Below are positions 14,641 to 18,191 of a DNA stretch of 18,191 bases, piece after piece; positions within the stretch are counted from its first letter, which is position 1, and every line of letters starts with the position of its first letter. The translations under genes and the position numbers were made by a program. The DNA comes from an uncultured bacterium (GTDB taxonomy: Bacteria; Planctomycetota; Phycisphaerae; Sedimentisphaerales; Anaerobacaceae). Location: NCBI GenBank assembly GCA_913009865.1, contig CAJVYK010000019.1, positions 1 through 18,191 of the forward strand, in the 5' to 3' direction. A model generated the notes under the pieces. The model saw only the letters and a list, made by a program, of their open reading frames with translations. It searched no databases and had not been told where the DNA came from.

Positions 14641-14671
14641 GTTAACGCATTCACTCATTTACTCATTCACG
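14641..14671. repeat. 31-nt repeat shared with 8788-8818, copy 2
   Basis: It is 27 of 31 identical to 8788-8818. It is built of 8-bp units (cattcact, catttact, cattcacg) and lies in the predicted 5' UTR of surE, between its promoter and ribosome binding site. Confidence 0.65.
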
Positions 14672-14675
14672 CATT

Positions 14676-14704
14676 ATTGTAATCGCCTGCGGGGCTTCTG
14701 TCAA
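14676..14704 (-). promoter_or_regulatory. surE: Sigma70-type promoter of surE
   Basis: On the minus strand, -35 TTGACA (14699-14704) and -10 TACAAT (14676-14681) are separated by 17 bases. The start of transcription would be near 14669, with a 5' UTR of about 43 nt. Confidence 0.7.
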
Positions 14705-14728
14705 TGCCGTGTATGGGCATCCCGTGGA

Positions 14729-14756
14729 TTGACAGCTTTGCCATGCGATGTATAAT
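14729..14756 (+). promoter_or_regulatory. nnrE: Full-consensus sigma70-type promoter of nnrE
   Basis: TTGACA (14729-14734), 16 bases, then TATAAT (14751-14756): both hexamers match the consensus completely. The start of transcription is expected at about 14762-14765, next to or at ATG 14765. Confidence 0.75.
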
Positions 14757-14764
14757 GCCCAGCT

Positions 14765-15472
14765 ATGAAGAGATACTCGCCGGATAAAAAGTTTGTTGTG
14801 ATGACGAGAGACCAGGTTCGTGCGTTTGATTCCTGGGCGATAAATACGCTGCGAATACCTGGCGTGGTTTTGATGGAAAATGCCGGTCGCAGTTGTGCCG
14901 AACTGATTAAAGACAAGCTCGCCGGCACCGCCGGGCAGAGGGTTTGTATATTCTGCGGGCCGGGAAACAATGGCGGCGACGGGTATGTGATTGCCAGACA
15001 CCTCTTAAACAGCGGCTTTAGAGTCGGCGTTATCATTGTCGGCGACCGCAACAAAATCAAAGGCGATGCAAAGATAAACCTGGATATCTTAGAGCAAATG
15101 GGCCAGCCGATTGAACAGCTGAACCTAAAAGAGGGCAATATTCCCGAAAGAGTTGAAGCTTTTACCGCCGGGGCTTGTTTGCTTGTTGACTGTCTTTTTG
15201 GCACGGGGCTGAGGGGGCAGCTTGGCGCTGAGTATAAACAGCTGATAGAAAGTATAAATGCTCAGAACCGTCCTATTTTGGCTGTGGATATTCCATCCGG
15301 CCTGGATTGTGATAGTGGCCAGCCCCTCGGTGCCGCTGTCAGAGCAACTTATACCGTAACTTTCGTTGCAGTCAAAACCGGTTTTGCGCTCACCCGCACC
15401 GCAATTCAGTACACCGGCGAAGTTTTTGTTGCCTCTATTGGTGTCGAACCATCCAGCGATACGACAAATTAA
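14765..15472 (+). CDS. nnrE: NAD(P)H-hydrate epimerase (YjeF N-terminal domain)
   Basis: NnrE interconverts the R and S forms of hydrated NAD(P)H so that the repair dehydratase can restore the cofactor. The 235-residue protein is the stand-alone epimerase; there is no C-terminal NnrD kinase domain. Visible motifs: LMENAGRSCAELI (36-48), the phosphate/K+ loop GPGNNGGDGYVIARHL (65-80), VDCLFGTGLRG with Asp142, and AVDIPSGLDCDSG (173-185). There is no Shine-Dalgarno before ATG 14765, and the predicted transcription start is within a few bases of it. Either the mRNA is leaderless, or translation starts at Met13 (14801, MTRDQVRAFD), where the family usually begins. It is divergent from surE and convergent with the next gene. 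Confidence 0.93.
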   Translation: MKRYSPDKKFVVMTRDQVRAFDSWAINTLRIPGVVLMENAGRSCAELIKDKLAGTAGQRVCIFCGPGNNGGDGYVIARHLLNSGFRVGVIIVGDRNKIKGDAKINLDILEQMGQPIEQLNLKEGNIPERVEAFTAGACLLVDCLFGTGLRGQLGAEYKQLIESINAQNRPILAVDIPSGLDCDSGQPLGAAVRATYTVTFVAVKTGFALTRTAIQYTGEVFVASIGVEPSSDTTN

Positions 15473-16914
15473 AACATGCCGGTTCTGCCGGCCTGCGTTT
15501 TGTAGCCGATAAAATAAAGGAATCTTTCGGTGTTAAATACGGGGATCGATAAGACCTGCGCCCGACTCTGAACTTGCCTGTAGTGGGCCAGTTTCTGTAG
15601 TGAAGCTTCGTATTTTTCCATCGCCGTTGGGTACACTTCCATTTCTTCAAAAGTTGGCTTTTTGCGAACATTCGGAGCTTTGCCGAGAACCAGGAAGTCC
15701 GTGTCGATGGAAACGGTATCAGCCACTCTGCCGCCCCATTTTTCAATAAGTGCTTTTATTTTATCAGCACCGTCGTAATCAATATTTCCGTCGCTATCAA
15801 TATCAAAATCGCCGTCAACTACAAATACATTTATTTTATTACTGTCCCAGATTAAATTTGCAACGATGTCATCCTGTACGATGGGTCTTTTCATTTCTGA
15901 ACGTATAATTCGCGCCGCCGAAATGGTTTTTTCAATATCGAATACTTCGATTTCAGCCTTTCCTCTGCCGTCCTTCGGGATGGGCATACTTTTGTCATAA
16001 ACCGAGAAGGTTAAACCTCGATAAACATGGTCGTCACTTCCGATATTCAAATAAACTATTTTGGCCTGGTCATCAATCAGCATTATTTTCCCGTCTGCCT
16101 TAAATGCCGCCACTTCAACGTCCGGTTGTGGCTTAATCTTCATAAGCTCTTCCTGGATGGCCTTCATCTTATCCTGAGCTATTCTCTTTTCTGCCTGTGT
16201 TTTCAGCAGTTCCTGGTATAGTTTTTTACGATTGGCTTTTTCTTTATCCAGTTGGGCCGCAAGGCTCTGAACCTGCTGCTCTGCGGTTTGTTCCATCAGA
16301 TTTTTAAGTTCATTGTAACTTTTTTCAATGTCCTTAACCTGCTGGTGATATTTCTCCTTCTCTTCCGACAGTGCTTGCTCTTTTTCAAAACTGGCTGTCA
16401 TCGCATCATCAAACCGTTTTTGCAGATCTTTGAGTTGTTCTTCCATAGCAAGTTCTGCGTTTGTGATATTGTCCAGCTCTGTTTTCAGCGTTTCTATTAT
16501 TCGTATAAGCCCTGTCGTATTGGGGTCTGCGATTTCAATGTCAGGGTATCCTTGAGTCAGCAACTCTAATGTGTCCTTGACCTTTCTATTGGCGGTGGCG
16601 ACTTTGACTTCCGCTGAGGTGTCTTCGGGCAGAGGGCCGATGATTTTTAATACCATTTCGTCAAGATAATCAACCATTGTGCTGAGTCTGCTTTTTCGGC
16701 CCTGTTTTGCTCCGATTAGCATTCCTATTTTTCGCAGTTCCGAGGGGGTAGCTACCTCTTTGAGGTCGTTTTGTGACTTTTCTGCTATTGTCCTCTGTTC
16801 TTCGAATTTGACATAGTAGATAACTGCAACGGTGGTTGCGGCAATAAAAAGCCCTACAAAGGTTATCAGGGTATAAAGCATAGCGTTGCTTTGCGCTCTT
16901 TTGCCTGCTGGCAT
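15469..16914 (-). CDS. Membrane-anchored coiled-coil protein with a BRCT-like C-terminal domain
   Basis: The protein has 481 residues. After a short basic N-terminus comes one membrane helix (13-34), then a mixed region (40-135), a long coiled coil (about 138-262, rich in Glu, Lys and Gln), a beta domain (265-357, with VYLNIGSDDHVYRGLTFSVYD), and a segment (360-412) with the outline of a BRCT domain: INVFVVDGDF, DKIKALIEKWGGRVADTVSI and TDFLVLGKAP. The BRCT-like call rests on the GG-x-V and TDFLVLG pattern known from DNA ligase BRCT domains. Topology (soluble part in cytoplasm or periplasm) cannot be fixed from sequence. ATG 16914 has AAGGAG seven bases upstream, a strong start. Function is unknown. 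Its TAA overlaps the nnrE stop. Confidence 0.82.
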   Translation of the reverse strand: MPAGKRAQSNAMLYTLITFVGLFIAATTVAVIYYVKFEEQRTIAEKSQNDLKEVATPSELRKIGMLIGAKQGRKSRLSTMVDYLDEMVLKIIGPLPEDTSAEVKVATANRKVKDTLELLTQGYPDIEIADPNTTGLIRIIETLKTELDNITNAELAMEEQLKDLQKRFDDAMTASFEKEQALSEEKEKYHQQVKDIEKSYNELKNLMEQTAEQQVQSLAAQLDKEKANRKKLYQELLKTQAEKRIAQDKMKAIQEELMKIKPQPDVEVAAFKADGKIMLIDDQAKIVYLNIGSDDHVYRGLTFSVYDKSMPIPKDGRGKAEIEVFDIEKTISAARIIRSEMKRPIVQDDIVANLIWDSNKINVFVVDGDFDIDSDGNIDYDGADKIKALIEKWGGRVADTVSIDTDFLVLGKAPNVRKKPTFEEMEVYPTAMEKYEASLQKLAHYRQVQSRAQVLSIPVFNTERFLYFIGYKTQAGRTGMF

Positions 16915-16970
16915 AGTAAAACTCCTTAGAAATACTGAAAAATCGCCTATTAAGGCCGTTTAGACTTTGT

Positions 16971-16999
16971 ATTATCGTCCTAAATTGGCTCTAAGTCAA
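16971..16999 (-). promoter_or_regulatory. Sigma70-type promoter of the coiled-coil protein gene
   Basis: On the minus strand, -35 TTGACT (16994-16999) and -10 GATAAT (16971-16976), each five of six to consensus, are separated by 17 bases. The 5' UTR would be about 50 nt. Confidence 0.6.
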
Positions 17000-17079
17000 C
17001 AAAAAAACTACGGTCGGAGTCGTTTTAATCGCCGGTGCGATTGTTTTTGGGCTGTTGTCGGCCTGATTAATCACGTATA

Positions 17080-17104
17080 AGAAACGGCCGGGTATTCCTC
17101 CGGC
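17080..17104 (-). terminator. Hairpin after the metallohydrolase gene
   Basis: On the minus strand GCCGG (17104-17100) pairs with CCGGC (17091-17087) around an 8-nt loop, followed by a T-rich CGTTTCTTAT. It starts eight bases after the stop codon. The stem is short but GC-rich. Confidence 0.45.
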
Positions 17105-17112
17105 TGTGAGAA

Positions 17113-18191
17113 TCATCGGGCGGTTTTCGCTATTTCTTCATAGATGCGCAATGCCCGGCGATACTCGTCTATGGCGGCCTTGGACAGTATGCCTTCGCTA
17201 CGTTCGATTTGCTCTTCCATTCGCTTGATGAGAAAATCCACCTCTGCTTTCCGTGGCCGCAGTGGTCTGCCCTTTACATCAATATGAAATGGGCTGCTGT
17301 GCGCAAAGCGGATTCGTTTGTCGCCCCGGTCCTCGAAGCAACGTACCGCTATCCAGGACGAAGAGTCGATATTCACAATCTCGTGTATTTGATTTGTATA
17401 AGCGCCTGTTTCGGTCTTTCTGTTTTCGGGTTTGATTGTCCGGGCGAGCTGACCGTTGATAACCAGCTCGATGCGTTGCAGCGGGTAGGCGCTGTCTGCG
17501 GCCCCGGCAATCAGGTAAGACTGGGGTTGCTGATTTGATTGCGTGAGGGTAGAACCTGGTTCGAGTCCATTGATGGTTACTGACAGCATAGGGCCGGTGG
17601 TAACGAAACTTCGGCCTTCGTTTAGTCCTCGCATCCAGGCATCGTAACTGAATCCTTCTTTGATATTCACATATACACGGCCAAAACCAAGCGGCACCGG
17701 ATGAACGCCCGAAGCGGTTCCCGCCGTCGGGCGCAAACGAAAACCGCAATTGAGCAATGTATAGTAGTTCTGAAATCCGTAATCTATCCAGCCCCATTCG
17801 GTGAATCCCTTTTTGTCGGTTTCAATCCGCATATACTTCGGCGGGACCTGGCCGAATTTCGTAAAGCCGAATTCCGTGCGCCATATGTGGTTGTTAGATA
17901 ATTCGAACAGGTCAATATTTATCACGGCAACCAGCATCATAGACCAGGGCCAGTTGTGCTTATCCAAATCGAGCAGTCCACCCTGCCGCCTTGCCTTTTT
18001 AGCAATGGGACCTACCGGAGGCGCGCCTTCTTCAAAAGTCGTTTTGTGATTGAGAATGAAGAACGCTCCAAGTGTGTTTTTTTTCCCATTTATCGTAAAA
18101 ATTTCGTACTCGGTGTTCATCGGATAAATCACATGGGTATCATCGATTGAAATTAAACTGCTTTTGTTTTTTGGGTTGATGCTTTCCTCGC
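17113..18191 (-). CDS. CehA/McbA-like PHP-type metallohydrolase, C-terminal part (runs off the right edge)
   Basis: The frame is open beyond the GTG at 18132 up to the last base of the window, reading ESINPKNKSSLISIDDTHV before it, so the N-terminus is missing and GTG 18132 is not the start. Histidine-containing motifs typical of the family are visible in order: FFILNHKTTF, GGLLDLDKHNWPW, DLFELSNNHIWRTEFGF, then GFQNYYTLLNCGFRLRPTAG followed by TASGVHPVPLGFGRVYV. After the catalytic part come GLNEGRSFVTTGPML and a beta-sandwich-like region (LRIELVINGQ-type strands, SSPFHIDV). The protein ends in a charged helix. The family has PHP-type metal sites and includes phosphodiester and carbamate hydrolases; the substrate here cannot be read. 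Confidence 0.8.
   Translation of the reverse strand, partial: EESINPKNKSSLISIDDTHVIYPMNTEYEIFTINGKKNTLGAFFILNHKTTFEEGAPPVGPIAKKARRQGGLLDLDKHNWPWSMMLVAVINIDLFELSNNHIWRTEFGFTKFGQVPPKYMRIETDKKGFTEWGWIDYGFQNYYTLLNCGFRLRPTAGTASGVHPVPLGFGRVYVNIKEGFSYDAWMRGLNEGRSFVTTGPMLSVTINGLEPGSTLTQSNQQPQSYLIAGAADSAYPLQRIELVINGQLARTIKPENRKTETGAYTNQIHEIVNIDSSSWIAVRCFEDRGDKRIRFAHSSPFHIDVKGRPLRPRKAEVDFLIKRMEEQIERSEGILSKAAIDEYRRALRIYEEIAKTAR

Noticed and set aside
14701..15204. 167-residue minus-strand ORF opposite nnrE
   Set aside because: Antisense shadow of a clear NnrE coding region; Pro/Ser-rich low-information translation.

Overview
The window looks like the chromosome of a planctomycete of the class Phycisphaerae (Sedimentisphaerales-like). 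The evidence is protein style: a secreted multidomain protein with dockerin-like DxNxDG repeats, a YYWRIDEV-type wall-domain motif and a beta-helix; a TPR protein ending in two RNA polymerase alpha-CTD-like modules; and a fused, enlarged SecDF. The taxonomic call is inference from family resemblance. No rRNA, tRNA, CRISPR array, insertion sequence or phage gene was seen.

Layout: (1) 9-3373 (+) is one large secreted protein gene (trypsin-like protease, beta-rich region, dockerin-like module, beta-helix, second dockerin-like module), split into two ORFs by an apparent one-base deletion near 1341 and followed by a hairpin terminator. (2) 3541-4158 (-) is a small fibronectin-III protein. (3) 4159-4595 has no gene but holds an array of about nine or ten 21-bp units whose core is a palindrome (consensus ATGTAAATTTACAT), flanked by a 17-nt direct repeat and a perfect palindrome. 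(4) 4596-13073 (-) is a secretion and envelope operon. In transcription order it encodes the TPR/alpha-CTD protein, a SpoIID/LytB-domain protein, Tgt, YajC, SecDF and a LysM membrane protein; a good sigma70-type promoter lies at 13153-13180. The tgt-yajC-secDF order is the classical bacterial one. (5) 13277-14626 (-) is surE plus a small membrane protein, divergent from nnrE (14765-15472, +). The two promoters lie back to back, and the nnrE promoter is a full consensus match placed so close to the ATG that the mRNA may be leaderless. (6) 15469-16914 (-) is a membrane-anchored coiled-coil protein with a BRCT-like C-terminus; its stop codon overlaps that of nnrE. (7) 17113 to the right edge (-) is the C-terminal part of a CehA/McbA-like PHP-type metallohydrolase whose reading frame runs off the window.

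A recurring feature is short tandem tracts of 7-8 bp units, each tract with its own sequence, at most gene borders. Two run into genes: one inside secD, and one forming the surE C-terminus. Two places (near 1341 and the A7 run at 11611-11617) look like single-base losses that break reading frames. They are either natural lesions or sequencing errors.
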